Origin: Lepisosteus oculatus | Lineage: Eukaryota > Chordata > Actinopteri > Semionotiformes > Lepisosteidae | Assembly (NCBI RefSeq): GCF_040954835.1 | Contig: NC_090698.1 | Coordinates: forward strand, 23,867,501 to 23,931,500 | Reading direction: 5' to 3' | DNA: 64,000 bases | Shown: positions 41,001 to 56,000 of the stretch, one piece after another | Numbering within the stretch: the first letter of the stretch is position 1 | Layout: each line of letters begins with the position of its first letter | The notes under the pieces: generated by a model | Database searches by the model: none | The model's input: the letters and a program-made list of their open reading frames with translations, nothing else | Told to the model about the DNA's origin: nothing | Program-made: the position numbers and the translations under genes

Positions 41001-44000
41001 GTTCCGGGAGTGTTCGAGGAGAATAGAAAGTTGACTCTGGTCCGCTGGATCCATTTTAATATGGCTCACTATTCTGTCAGGGAACCTATACGTGGAATAG
41101 GAGGATCCTTATGCGTGACCGGAATCCCACAGGACGCAGAGTAGCAAAGGGACAATCCAAAAGACAAAATCCAAAGGCTGGGTCGATAAGGGAGGCAGAG
41201 GGTCCGGTAACGAGAGATATTCAAAAACAATTCAAAAGACAAAATCCAGAAGGCGAGGTCAAGAGGCAGAAGCAGAAGATTCGTAACGGGAGATCAGTCA
41301 AAAGGTTAGGAAATGCACACTGGAGAATACTAAGAAAGGCTTCTCAATAGTGAGCATGGGAATGTGTGCGAAGGGGGGTTTAAATACTGAAAGGAAAGGG
41401 GTGTGATTGGATGATTGGTTAGGGAGTGAGAATTTGAGGAATCTGATGCATGTGAGAATGTGCTGGGGTCAATCAGGGATGAGATTGGGAAGCAGAGGTT
41501 CCGGGACTGTAACGTCGTTTGTGAGGGAGAGTGTGGGGCGTGACAGCTCTGTTCTGTGGAACAGGCCTTGTTCATCTAGTGACATTGTCATCTCCACATA
41601 CCTTCAGGTTCTGCAGACAGACCTTGGACAACTTGTGGATTCAGGGCTATAGGCCTGATCGTTGCTATTGACATTTGCCTGTGTAGCCTTCCTCCAGCTA
41701 ATTACCAATGTGTTATGACAATTGTTTGATGTGACAGAGGAATAGGTTGCTCCTAGAGCAGGAATGGTCTGTATACTGTATTTTGAATTTCTAATAACTA
41801 GAAAGAGAATGTCTACTATAAAACTGCAGTTCACCATGTTCACTTACATTCAAGTGTTCCAGGAAACATTCTTCAGTCTTACAACTCACTAGTTACATCA
41901 TATCAATAGGCAGAAGAAGGTGTGACTGTGTATAAGCACTGTTGTATTAATGACACAGACTTTAGAAAGCTGGGCGGACCATGTGTAATGTTTATTTTTT
42001 TTCTTAGGGGATCCTTATAAGATAAGATCACTTTATTAGCCATATACAATTTCTTGCATTACGAATTTGTCTTTTCGCATACCCCAGCTTGCTCTCCATG
42101 AGACACACAGGCACACAGTCAAGGAGAGAGAAGCTTTTTGGGGTCAGAGTGCAGGGTCAGCCATTTATATGGCAGCTGGGGTTAAGGGCCTTGCTCAGGG
42201 GTCCAACGGAGTAGCATTCCTCTGCTGGCCATGAGATTTGAATCGGCAACCACAGTGCCACCACTTCATTATTTGCAGGAGCAATATACCGTATACTGTA
42301 GTTACAGTATCTCGACTTAGTCCTAGAACATTGTGCTTCATAAACATCATAAACAGCTACTCTGATAAAATCGGGAATCTAGACAGTTCTATTGGAGTAG
42401 AAGAAAATATAAAATACACATTTATACACAGTATGTGTTATGAAAAATAAGTAGTATCAACATAAATAATAGTTCTGTATGTGCAGCATTTGAAACAGTG
42501 TGTTCCTTTCCAATAAACAAGGGCCAGCACAAAGATCCTCTCAGAATCCTCTCAAAATGAATAACAGAATAAATATTAAAGTTCTTATTACCTGTATTAA
42601 TATTTTTCTAGGTGTTTAGGATTTCTCTATAGCAAAAGGGTTGTGTATTTATTATGTAAGCATAGTTACAAATGACATAATTAAACATTAAAATAAATGT
42701 GTATGTACAGTACAGTGTACTTTGCCCAGTGGTTAATTAAACTCAGTAAATCACATCAACAATGTGTCTGTGCTATTGTAAGAGACACAATTTAATGGAC
42801 TTGCTTGAATGTTTTACATCATTTGTACTACAGTACATTTCTGAAAGGAAACCTGATTCAGTAAATTTTACATACTGTTGTTCTTCAGAGGTACAAGCTT
42901 TTTAAAGAAAAAGCATTAACATTTCTAAGTTTGTATCTTTCATTACTAAGAACAGTTTTAGTAATATTATGATGTCCAACATTTGAATGCTAACAAATAG
43001 GAGGTAGTTGTTCCATTCTAAATTATATTTAGGCTGTTTGTGTTTAAGGCCAACAATCATTGCAAATTTAGAGACCCATGTTCTATGTAGAAATAAAGAG
43101 TTATTTTTGTTCTAGACAGAACTCTTTACCTTTGTATATAGTTCAACAGAAAAGACCCACTGCCTTCAATTCTGATGGGATGAAGTGGCAATAACCTGAA
43201 ATTTAATCCCCAGAATGTACATCTGAAGCTGAATATCAGTGCTTCTTTATCTCCTCTGAAACCATTACCTTGTTCAGTACATCTGCATTGCAACCCTTCA
43301 CACAGTGTGTGTCAGTGAGCCAGGCATTTTCTACAGCCAGAAAGGATCAATACTATTATCCATTACAAACCCATTTAAATATTGCAGCACTCACATAAAA
43401 TTTATATGGTTACACAGCTATTCATTTTCATGCTGTTTTTTCATTCTGGTGTCATTTTTACTAGACACTTTTAAAAAGAAATATTGTAGGTTTGAACAGC
43501 TGTTATTTCTTAGATACGAGCACATGGAATCATTTCTAGAGAAAAACACCTATTGCTAAATACTTTGCATATTTACAATGGGAATGCCAGTAATTTTGTC
43601 ACTATTTTCTATGAAAAATCAGTGTAAGTTTTGAGGAAAATGATTCGATATAAATGGGGAAATCCCAGGTATCATGGTGGTGCAGTGGTTAGCATTGCTG
43701 CCCTGTAGTATTGAGGCCCTGGATTCAATTCCAGACCTGGGGTGCTATCTGCATGGAGTTTGTATGTTCTTCTTTTGTTCTTGTTGGCTTTCTCTTGGTG
43801 GTCTGGTTTCCTCCCACAGTCCTAAGACATAAAGGTAGGTTAATTGGCTTTTGGGAAAATTGGCGCTGGGGTGCCAATGTATACCTGTCTGTGTTTGTGT
43901 CTGTCCTGTGATGGACTTGTGAACCCCGCCTTGTGAACTCCATTGCTTGCTCTGGCTCCCCTGCAACCCTGAATTGGATGAAACGGTCAGAAAATGGATG

Positions 44001-47000
44001 GATGGACAAATGAGGCTTCCTCAGCACACATGTGAGAGGAGCTGGCCTCTGAGCCAGGGGAAAAAAATGCAATGCAGGGAAACATCCAGTGAGTCATTAA
44101 ACACAATGAGTCCTTCTTCAACAGTAAAATGATGTTCTGACAGTGTCAATTTACACTTTACATGCAATCATTCATTTGAGATTTCAGATTAAGATTTCAA
44201 TATGTTTTAATATGTACGTTTTGTGTCTAGGGAAAAGGCTATTTTTTATTTGACATAAAAATCTCTCACAGCACTATGGGAAAATGTCTGGTATCCACAA
44301 AACTTTACTTGTTTTTCAGAAGACATACTATTACCTGATTTATTATTAAAGGGAGACATGTTACATTTCTTTTTTTACTTTAGTTAAATTTAAATTAAGA
44401 TGTACAATTAAGGGCTTATGGGTTACCAGAGGATTTTTGTAAGGCAAATTAAATGGATTATCTTTTTAGGATAAATTTATGGGCAAGGGGTTGCATTATT
44501 TTGAGGTTTTATAACTTAATAATATAAAGACACGTGTTTTGTAATTTATTCAAGAGACACTTGAATCTGAAAACCATATAGCTGCAGAAAAAAAGCAAGA
44601 GAAATATGTTTGTCAAATCTTTGCATAACTTTCTGTGCCTTTCATTGTTCAGGAACAAGAATGTCAGTTTTGGCTGCTGTAAAACAGAAGTGAACAAGTA
44701 CAGTGTAAAATATATGCAGTATAGAATATGAAAACTATGTTTGCCTGTTTGAGTTAAACTTTCTCTTTTATTAAAATAATAATTAGGTTTTAAAATACTA
44801 GGTGACATTATAATAGATGTGTATATACAGTATATGTAAAGTATACTTCTGAAACACTTAAGGAACTTAGCATGTCTTCATCCCTATTGGACAATGCTAA
44901 GCAGTTAACATGTTAGACTATGTGATATGCCTGAAGAAAACAGTCGGCCTTATGTCACCTGTTTGTACTTTATTATGAAATGTTCAAAAACAAATGTTAT
45001 GTTCTTTTGAGTCTTCACATGAAAAGGTGTTATGCAAATTGTATAAAATATACAACCATTTTCAACCACAACCATCCCACATTTCAATCGAAGAAAGCTG
45101 AATTTTGCAACAAGAATTTGCAAGGGCATTTATCCCATCCATCATAACAATACTAAAGTAATGCTGCCACCTGATAGGAAGTATTCATGAACAAATCCAT
45201 GCACTTTTATCCATGTGTATCAATTCGATGACAAGTGTGTGACGGGGCTCAGGTATTAAGCTGCACGTCAACCTCTACGGCTGCTAGCACCGTTGGGCAT
45301 CAGGAAGATCCAGCAACCTGATTACAGACATAAAGCACCCTCTTGTTTAAAAACTTATCATAGCTTTGCTGCATGAATGTTTGCTCATCAATGTTTACAA
45401 CAGTCTCCTAGATACTGGTAAATGGAGGTGTTTCACATTCTGTGTCTCATATAACATGCTGTATGTGCATACAAGAGAAGCTCAAAATCTTTGATCAGAA
45501 CTCTGGAAAGGAATGACACTGGTTTTGTAGTGGTGTTGCACAGTGCACAGTGAGAGTTGTCAATTATAATCTCACTTCATAACATTATATTAATACATAT
45601 ACACATTTGTATTGTAACACAAACCTCAACCTCATAATCCCATCATGTTTCCATGCAATTTCGTTCACCCACACATGACAAGCTTCATTCAAGACTATTT
45701 GCATCATCCTGGGTTCAAAGGCATTTATTGTATCACCAGATCTTTTCACAGTCATCATCATCTTCCATGAATTAGTGAAACTGACGTGCCAGTTATTTTA
45801 CAGATTGAACTGAGTAACACTCTTTAGTCATCATTTACAACATCTCTGACACTTTGGAGCAGACTATTTGCATAGTTCAATGTCTCATGTAACTTTGTTA
45901 GTCTGTGGAGAAACATCTTTAAGAAAGATGAAATGTGTATCCCTGAGTGGATCAACTAGTAAAGTGATTTTTCCTGGAGCACATTCTGAACCCTGGGGTC
46001 CAATTGTCACTTGTTTATGCCTGGACCTTGTCATTAGTTGTGGCTAGGATTTTCCAGGGAGAGGGCTTTCCTCAGTTTGACCAAGGTTTCCTTGAAATTT
46101 AAACACACTTTCCTAGGTCTTGCCATTCTCTTGAAAACATACAGTAAGGTAAGTTGAAAACTTGCTGCTTCCGTTATCACTGCTCCAGTATATCTCTCAT
46201 AAGGCAGTGTGGAGCTCACAGTGAGTTAGACAATGAAAGGCTGAAATAAGTGGATATACTAGAGAGTACATCACAGGTCCATATTTGCCCCATATGGAAC
46301 AAGAACTGCTATAGCATTAAAAGATGAGTTGAGAAATAATCAGTTACTAAAAACCGAGGTTGTAAAGAGGGTATAAAATGGAAAAGTCCCTCTGTTTCTG
46401 ACTGAATTTAACTTTATTCTGTCTAATATTTTGAATCTTGAATTTATTTGATGTTGCATTTGTAGAATTGGCGAAATTGCTAAAATAAAAAAATGGAAGT
46501 GTTGAGAATCAATGTAGAAAATCATTAAGAGAACTGTGGTGAAGTATTATCAATTGTTTTTAATATCTTAAAAGTTGGGCTTTTCTTGTTCTTTTTTTGT
46601 GCAGGTACTTTGAGTTTTACGAAGGCCCTTATGATTTTAACTCCACAACGTGCAGGGAGCTCAGGCAGGAGATCATTAATGTGAAGGTTCTTTCTATGTG
46701 AGTATTTACCAAATATGCCCGCAGACTAAATGACAGTGAATTAAAATTGTCAATATGTTTTACCAAAGTAAAAACTTTCAATACATGCACACTAATACAT
46801 CATGCTTTCCTCCATACATACTGTATAAAGCACATATTTACATCAAGAAAAATCTGTGTGATTTATCTTTAAGTATAGAAGCTGTTAAAACGTAAAATTG
46901 TAGCAGAGATTATCAAAGAATATTAAAGTAAAAAAAACGTCATATTTGATTACCAGGTAAACTCTTCTCTCAGTCATCAGATAATTTTTATCTTAATGCA

Positions 47001-50000
47001 TTCATTCTCCTCTGTCCTGTTTGGTTTCCACTCTTTCTCTGGGGGATAAACAATCCATGATTCTGGCGTAACTAACCACTATGAATGAATTACTGTACAT
47101 TCATTTGTAACAAAATCTACTGACCATTGCATCATTCCTTTATCAATCAGGGTGAAGACATCTGAGCTGTTTGATAGATGGAGGAGTCTACAGGTGTGTA
47201 AATGGGAGCTTAACAAAACAGAGGCCAATGCTTTTAAGTAAGTATCTCTAAGCAACAGACTCATTAGCTTGCCTAATACAGTAATCACTTTGCAAATAGG
47301 AAATCAGATTGGTTTATTGTTGGCTATAATTACTGTACTTACTGGCTGTGGGGTCAGTGTAGGTTCGTTTTTTAGGCTTGATTTTGCTGATCACTGTGAC
47401 AGTAGATTACATTATGAGTTATTTTACTTTTGACTAATATCATGCCTGATTCTGTACTCACGTGACTTCATTCCAGGAATCATTTGCTGCCTTTTTAACT
47501 TTTTTCTTATGTCAGAATGAAGACTTTTTAAAGCACCTCTGAGAGATTTGGGAAGATTATTTTGAGATTAGCAATAATCCTGAAATGACTCTTAATTCAT
47601 TATGTGGGGTTACTAAATGTTTTGTAATGAGCTCGTATGCTGATTGTACTGTATTTCTAATGTGGACAAAAAACACAAGAGGATTATTTGGTTTGAAACT
47701 GCAATACTGTATTTGCAAAAAATATAAATCACAATATATAACTTCCAAATTAGTAAAGGGCTGGCTAATGTGAAAAGTGAATTTAAAATTGTTACCAGTA
47801 TCAGTCCAGAATTCCTATACCCCACTGGACAAAACATTTCTACTATAGACACGCTGAATACCCAAGTAGGCTATTTTCATTAAGACTGAAACCCAGCTAT
47901 TTGGCTTCTGTTTGAGTGGATCAAGGGAAACACATATAATAAACCTGTACAGTTAATTTAGGTTTGCCAAGACATTTCTATTATACTGCTATACATCTGT
48001 TTTTGGTACAGTATTGGTCTATGTCAAGGACACATTAACTGTTATTGCATCAGCTGAACTCTAAAAAAGCTGAGCTTTGAGTTGGTCATATAATGTAACT
48101 ATAAAAGAGATAAAAGCAGCTGCTCAATTTACACAGAAGCAGAGATGTCCTAGTTTAGGTGGTGTTCTGCTTGAGCTGTTACTGGCGGGTTGTGAGTAGG
48201 TTAACTCTTTAACTCTTATTTAACTCTTTTTGTGAACTGTCTTTTTTATACAGCTTTTCATAAAGAGGCAAAGACCCATTATAATGCTGTAGGCCAGTAT
48301 GGGTATTAAACTCAGATATAAAAATACTGGATTTAAACAAATTGTCTATGTAATTAATTAGTAATATGTCATGAATTAACAAGGTTTTGGAAAAGTTGAA
48401 GATTCTGATGAACTATACCCCCCCTTTTGTATTCTGGAAAATGTCAATCAGATATTTCATTACATGGGAATCTATAAAAAACTTGGGTTTCGTGACATTT
48501 ATTTGAACAGTATGATCTGTGTTCCTTTACCATTATTTTCTGGATCTCGCATTCAACTCGGACTGTTGCACCTCCACGTTGTCGTTTTAATATCATTCTC
48601 ACCCAGTGGCTGATCAAAATATTTCAACAGTCAGTACAAAGGGTCTGTTTTCTCTTCTGTATGACCTTCTTCTCTAATCTTCTTCAGCTAATCTTTTTTT
48701 TTAATTTCTATATCAAATGTCTGCAATGTTTCTGATGCTATACCAGTGGTACCAGATGTGTCAGAGATGGGCTGACTGCGGAGTATTGGGATCCGATGCG
48801 GGGCTCTTCGGTAGTGGATCCCGCAACACTGGGTTCACTTCCTGGGGTGCTGCCTGCGTGGCGTTTTTAAGTTCTCCTTTAGAACTATGTTTAGTTTGGT
48901 TTTCTCCCACAGTCAAAACACATACTGGTAGTTTCTTTGGCTTCTGGGTAAAATTGGCCCTGCTGTGAGTGTGTGCTTTTTTGTGTCTATACCCTACAAT
49001 GGACTGGCCAGGGTGTATCCTGTATTGAGGCCGAGTCTCGTCCTCTACCCTTTATTGGATAAAGCAGTTAGAAAATGGGTGGATTAATAGTCATCATTAT
49101 AGTAGACTTTCAATGACACTGATTGCTAATCTAATCACTGATCAGTGTTACGGCATAGTCATTTGAAATGGTCCTTGCTCTATTAGTTTAGGTTTCTTTT
49201 TCCTTTGCAGGACTTCCCTGTCTCGTTGCTGCAATGCTCCTTCCTTTCTGTTTACTACCAAGCGAAACACCCCCTCAGGAACCAAGCTTCGGTACGAGGT
49301 GGACACCAGCGGAATCTTACACATCAGCTCAGAGATATTCAAAATGTTTCCAAACGTAAGTGGCATCCTTACACAAAAATACTAAACCCAGAAACCTTTT
49401 TTTGTGTTAATAGCATCACATAAGTGCAAGTTTTATTTTTATTAGAACCAGTAAAATAGACTACTGTCATTTGATATGCAATCCATCACCTAGGCTTGCA
49501 TGACCACCTCTTTCTGTTTGTTAGTGCAATGTCTGAAGTATTCATTGCTTTTGTTTAATGAGACAGTAGGTAGACGTAAATCAGAAGCTTGGAAGTCCAT
49601 TCAACTCAAAGAAAATAATCCCTTCAAGACTGGTAAAAAAACATTGATTTATTCATAAGTATAACAATATGAGTTTACTCCAATTTAAAATGTTTTTTTT
49701 TTTACTTTCAAACCTATCTGTATGTTGAGGACATATTATTAGATATTAATAGATATTAAAAGCATGCTTAATTATGGTGGACTTTATTGTGGAGTACCCA
49801 TTTTACCCAGGAATGAGTGACTTCTGACATTAATGAAACATTTGCTGGGACTTCATTGGCTGGTGTGAAATTTCATTACTTCTGATCTAATCCAAGATCA
49901 TTCAATCTAGGCTGATTCGTCTTTTTCAGATTTTTAAGGAACAGCAAATCTTTACTGGTACTGCATGCAGTACTCTCGATTTCTTTGATATGCATTCCTC

Positions 50001-53000
50001 TTCAGTGTCCAGAACAGCAGTAATCTACATTAACTTCTGAACTGAACTTATATGTAAGATTGAAAAATTGCTAGACTGCTTATACCAAAGCATGTCTTTG
50101 CCCATTTACAGTATGTCAAGCTCTATACATACTTTCGTAAATAGCAGAACAAATGCCCAATTGTCAAGGGCATCAATGCGGTTCATCTTGTAAAAGGTTC
50201 AGTCTAAAGTGCTGAAGCCCACTAACTGATAATGGAAATCCAAGCCATTCTATGTGCCACAAACAGTAGTAATTAAGCCATGCTGAGTCATCTGTAGAGC
50301 CCCAAGTCAACACAATGCAGACAACTCTTTATTGCACTTTACACCTGCTGTACCAAGTGCTGGTACTTGAACTTGATATTAGAATTCAGTTGCTATTATG
50401 AAAAGAAGTCCTGGGGGATGTGAATGTGTGGTCCTCATCTCTTTCTGACAGACATAGCAACTAAAAACCAAAGCACATTATTTGATCCTATTTCGTTGGA
50501 GGTTGAAAATATGGATGAATGGATTTACATATCTAGGCAAGATGGAAATAAATTCCAGTGTTTGAAAAAATACAGTAAGTGGCTCCTACAGCTTCATAGT
50601 TTTATTTGTTTAGCGTATTTAAGTAAAAAAATCAGCACCACTTTATAGTATGGATGTGAGTTTTTTAGCTAACTCTGGTGCAGCTTAAGAGCTGTGCGCT
50701 GTCATTGTTCAGTATAGCTGTGTTTTCTGGAGGAATATGTTCAGAGTAGTAGTGCAGCAACAGAGTCTCTACCCCAGATATGAGCCCATAACCTCGCAGG
50801 CAGAAATCGAGGACTCTTACTGCTGCTCTACACTGGCGATGGAGTGGGCTGTGCATGAAATTTTAAAACTTTAGAAGTAAAGCTGTTCTTTTTTTCATTT
50901 TTCTCCTATAGGATATGCCATACACAAGGTCCCAGTTCAAGCGATGTGCAGTGATTGGTAATGGGGGAATCATAAAGAACAGCAAGTGTGGGAAAGAGAT
51001 TGATTCAGCAGACTTTGTCTTTAGGTAATTTAAATTAATTTGAATTGCTGTTCTTAAGATCAAAGCCTTATCCGAGTAGAATATTATTTTGCTGTATTTA
51101 ATGACACATGATATCCAAGAGGGAGAAACAGAATGAATTCAACAGAGATAAGAAATAGTAATATAATAATAATAAATAATGATAAAATAATAATAATAAT
51201 AATACAAATAAAAATAATAATAGTAAGTGTAACATCTGTAATAAATGCATGTTTAACAGGAATGGGTTTCATGCGAATTGCATCTTATTCTTTTTTTATT
51301 TATTCTTACTCATGAAAGGAGAAATCATACAGGTATGTCTAATATAGGTTTCTTTGTAGTGAACTGCAGCCAGTTACAGTATTACCATTAAATCACAATC
51401 TGATTCAAATGGTTGTGATAGGGCAAGGAAGTCTTTTTCACAACAATATGTCAGGTTCACATTTTCTACATTTCCTTACCAGTACTGCATTCATGTGAAA
51501 GGTGTTCAGTTCAAATGAGAATGTTTTCTCTATCTTTTCTTTCAAAGGTGCAACATACCACCCATCTCAGAGAAATATGCAGTGGATGTTGGGTACAAGA
51601 CAGGCATTGTGACAATAAACCCAAGCATAATCACTGAAAGGTAAATAATTAATAATAATTAATTAATAACACTTTTCTGGGCACTCCACTCAAAGCACAG
51701 GTAATGGGGACTCCCCTCCACCAACACCAATGTGCAGCATCCACCTGGATGATGCGAAGGCAGCCATAGTGCGCCAGAATGCTCACCACACATCAGCTAT
51801 TAGTGGGGAGGAGAACAGATTGATGAAGGCAGTTCATAGATGGGGATTATTAGGAGGCCATGATTGGTAAGGGCCAATGGGAAATTTGGCCAGGACGCCA
51901 AGGTTACACCCCTACTCTTTTGGAGAAACTCCCTGGGATTTTTAATTACCACAGAGTGGACCTCGGTTTTACGTCTCATCCGAAGGACAGCGCCTGTTTA
52001 CAGTATAGTGTCCCCATCACTATATTGGGGCATTAGGACCCACATGGACCACAGGGTGAGTACCCCCCGTTGGCCCCACTAACACCTCTTCCAGTTGTTC
52101 AATTCTTCTTTTGAAGGTATCCTTCTATGAAAAGTCTTGCATGTGTCAAAAGCACAGTAAAACGGTTCTAAACTTTTTATCTTGTGCAGGATGTATGTCT
52201 AGTTTGATAATTCTGCAAATGCTTATATCCATAAAGATTTTTACACCACTGGCTAAAAAATGTCAAACCTTTGGCCAGTTATGGACCATCAGCAAATGAC
52301 AGCCCAGACTATAGAACTGAACTTGAATGCTGAACAAGTGCCCCTACTATCTCAGATTAATTTTTTTAATATATTTTCTCTCTAATGGGTAAAAACAGCA
52401 AGTGATGTTTAATACTTGATGGTGGTGTGAAAGGGGAATTTTTTTAATGCATGTGGATATATTTAATTTCTAGGATATGGAAAGGGTTGTACAATCACTA
52501 AGGTTCAGTTAAACTGCAGACTATGATTACTTGGCTTTGGAGTTGAGAGAGGTAACAAAATTCAGCAAAATGTGTGCTCCTTCACTAAAAGAGTGACTCT
52601 TTGGTGATTTCAGGTAAATAGTGTATGTGAAAGGCACAGTACACTGAGGGTCATTCAATTATCATGAACTATTTCAAGTATAAAATGTATGTAGATGTTT
52701 AAAAAAATAATATTTATAGCTCAGTAGAACACATGTGGTTCCATAAAAATATGATTCATCAATAGATCAATTCCAGATTAAAGCATAAAACTCTTTGGTT
52801 TAAAGTGTAGTACTTGCACCTGTTTTTTAATACGAAGTTAGCCATACAAGTAGGACAAAAAAATAATGTATCTTACATTCACTTTTGAATGATATGGAGG
52901 TGCATCACCTGGAAAACACTGTTAACTTCAGTACTGATTCTCTCTTCCCTCTTTTTTATTTGTCACTCAGCCTCAAGTCAAAAAAGGAAGATGAATATAA

Positions 53001-56000
53001 AATTTATATCTCTTTCCATCTCATATTTATTATTCAGACTGTATGATCTTGTAGGTTAGAGATTAACCTACAATGTTTCTATGGTAACTGAATTAGAACA
53101 TTTCAAGGCAGGTTTGTATGGTGAATTTGAACATAAAATACATTTACAGTTTTTACAGTTTTGTATCAGTTCATTAGTTTTGAAGCGTCCATTTGATTCC
53201 AAGAATCATGTTTTGCACCAGCACTTGGAAGTGTGGGAACATTCTTTAAGTTCTTTATGACTGAGATGCCCGAATTATAGCTAAATTCTCATATTTGAGG
53301 ACATTGTTAAATCGATAAATACTGACACTCAAAGTTGAAAAAAGCAGAAACTGTCACTAAAATGAAAGCCACCACATGTTCAGTTCAACTTATTGTCTGT
53401 GTTTTGCCGTGTTCATATTTTGCAATTTTTTGTTCCATTGACAGACATATTATCAAGGAATTTTTAACACTTGGGAATGTACCCCTCAGATCTTGCAATT
53501 ATTATTCTTCTTTTAAAAAAGCGGAACTTCGGCATACTAAGCGGTTGAAGACCAATAGCTAACAATTTTTGGCAAAGTTTCTAAAAAGAGCTATTGTTGT
53601 TTAATTACAAGATCACTCATTTGCAAATTAGCTGTATGAGTCACTTCAGCTTACAGTTTACAGTTCAGATCGATGCACAGGACACTGTCAGCTCTTGTTG
53701 GGGATAATAATGATCTGTTGCTGACTCTGTTCTTACTCACATTCTTGCCCTACTGGACATCAGTGCTGCCTGTGAGACTGTTGATCATTCTTTCTTGCTG
53801 AATAGATTAGTGGTCATTGTTCCTCTGTAACAAATGTGATCATGTCAGGTGCCCCACAGGGCCAAGAAGGTCTCATTTTTCAGTATCTTCAGTTGGATTC
53901 TTGGAAGTATGGTATGAATTTTCATTTCCATGCTGATGATTGATGACGCCCAAATTTATTTTCAAGTTCTAATGTCAGGAGGCAGGAAGTTAAGAATGTT
54001 GTGAAGGTACTGTACTGTATACTTTTTGTAACAATGTACATATCTACATCTATCCCAATCTGAGGCAGAAAAGTTCAATATGTGCGGAGAATGTAGCTGC
54101 TCAGATATTACCTATATCTAAAATATACTGCATGAGCCATTGCAGCTTCCTTGCACTGGGTTGTTAATAAAATTCGAACTACTCCTTCTCAGCCTTTGCC
54201 ACGTGGCTGGTTTAGCTCCGACTACATCAACTGTTAACTCCCTATAATTTTATTATTTTGCTCCAAAGCTGTGGAATAGTCTCCTAACCCTTATCAGAAC
54301 CTGTACTCACTTTTCTAGCTATTAATTTTGTATTATATACTCTGTTAGTTGGTGTATATTTGCCTCCTTTGTTTCAACATGCCTTTATATAATGGATCAT
54401 GAAAGGGTTTATGTAACAAATATTATTAGAATTTGCCATAACTTTGAAATGTGTCCGTTTCCTTAGCGTTCTAATGCCCCACTATACATTAATTAATATT
54501 GTGAGGCATATCTGCAGCCAAGACAGCAGTATGTGTATGTCCTACTCATGCTTGATTAAGCAGTTATCTATTTCTGTATCAAAGAAACAGGCTATGGGGT
54601 GTTCTCTCCCAGTGAAATGCCTGGCTATATCATTCAAGTTCTATATGATAATTCTATAATTCTATGGTAAAAACATATTGGATATTTTCTCAATCATATT
54701 CATTTTAATTTTCATACAAAGGGATTTACAATGTCTAAAATACCATAACAAATTAATAGTTGCAAAGAAGAGAGTGGAATTCTTGTCATCCAGCTCATTT
54801 GTGTGTTTTTTTCTGACGAAATGATTTCCTCCAGGGTGTCAGGTTCAACAACATGGCTGGGCAGCGTGATCCACATTCCCGCTGCCAATTCTGTAAAGAA
54901 AACTAGATAGATGAAGTAGATTGAGCAAGGGTATTTAAACTGTGTCATTTTTAATATTCCTTCAATTTTTCAATACCATAAATACCTCCCCCTACAATAG
55001 AAAATATAGTTGTCTGGAATGTGTGTAATGGTTATTTACTGCATATGGTGATTTACTTTGTAGTTATTTCCTGACTGCTGTCTAACACAAAATGATTCCT
55101 CAGACAAATTTGGGATATTTGGGGACATCTGTTCGTAGTCACAGTGCCTGTGCATTGGAGACACTCCATCTCTCTCATTCTGCACCCTGTTGAGCTCCTG
55201 CTGCCACATCTGTTAGCAAAATTACAATTCTGATCTTAAAACAACCCAACTGTGCTATATTGAGCTTTTACCATGCTTGAGTTCCCTATTTGTGATTATG
55301 ATGCTATTCTGTAGAACGACCTTTTATAAAGTATATTAGAAAATATAATGGTAATGAAAGCAAAGAAAATGACGCATGTTAAGGCAATAGAAAAATGTAT
55401 TTTTCTAAAAAAAAACAAGCATAACCAATGACGCACTATCCCAGGAGATAGTGAGTGAGTTAAGAAGAGGTGTTCTAATAAGAAGCAAAGGGTAGATCTC
55501 TTTATGATTATAGACCAGTATTTTCTTCAGGAATATGGAGATATTTTATGTAAAATATTAAAATATAATACAATGGAAATGATTATCTTACAGTATACTG
55601 ATAAAGTTAATTGGATTTTAGTTTCTGTACTTGTTATTTAACATGGAAATATGCCCAGGGGGCCCGTCTTAAGGGTTTAGAAAGTCCCAGTGGATGTTTT
55701 CTTTGTATTTGGAGATGCAGAATAAAGCTTCTACTGTAACACGCAGGTCAGTCTATCCTTGAAATTACTTTTAGCCCAAATAATGACCTAATAATTTTCC
55801 TTACAAGCAAGGCAGTGTATCTATTTTAATTCCCATTATCATAATTGTAATTAGAAACTACTATCCCAACACTTCACAGCTTGAAAAGGACAAATTAGAG
55901 AAGAAACATTTCTCAATCTAATTGTTGCTGATTGGGGAAACTCAGAGTCTCAGAACACTGGACATTACAGTTTCATGCTTGTGTGTACTCTGTTTTACCA

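Larger units (their letters stand above)
36438..41545 (-). mobile_element. Ty3/gypsy chromovirus (Tf1/sushi group), decayed full-length copy
   Basis: Two direct LTRs flank gag and pol remnants read on the minus strand, in the order gag, protease, reverse transcriptase, RNase H, integrase, chromodomain. The LTRs start TGTCA and end TGACA. Flanking pentamers GCTCC and GCTCT differ at one base and are a plausible 5-bp target duplication. LTRs differ by about eight substitutions and one indel over 470 bp (about 98% identical), so the insertion is fairly young. At least six reading-frame changes and two in-frame stops make it inactive as sequenced. It lies antisense inside ST8SIA5 intron 2. Confidence 0.93.
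34669..46604 (+). other. ST8SIA5: ST8SIA5 intron 2
   Basis: 11.9 kb. It contains the 93-bp tandem duplication, the 5.1-kb antisense chromovirus, a 42-kb-region interspersed repeat and a V-SINE. The stretches 34669-35850, 42250-43670 and 44010-46600 show nothing recognised. Confidence 0.7.

Noticed and set aside
36417..41350. Two similar + strand frames rich in Arg/Lys/Gln (36417-36713 and 41111-41350)
   Set aside because: They are the same reading of the two LTR copies of the chromovirus, antisense to the element, so their similarity reflects the LTR and not a gene family.
43671..43745. tRNA-like A and B boxes
   Set aside because: They are the head of a V-SINE, not a tRNA gene. No cloverleaf with proper acceptor stem is formed.
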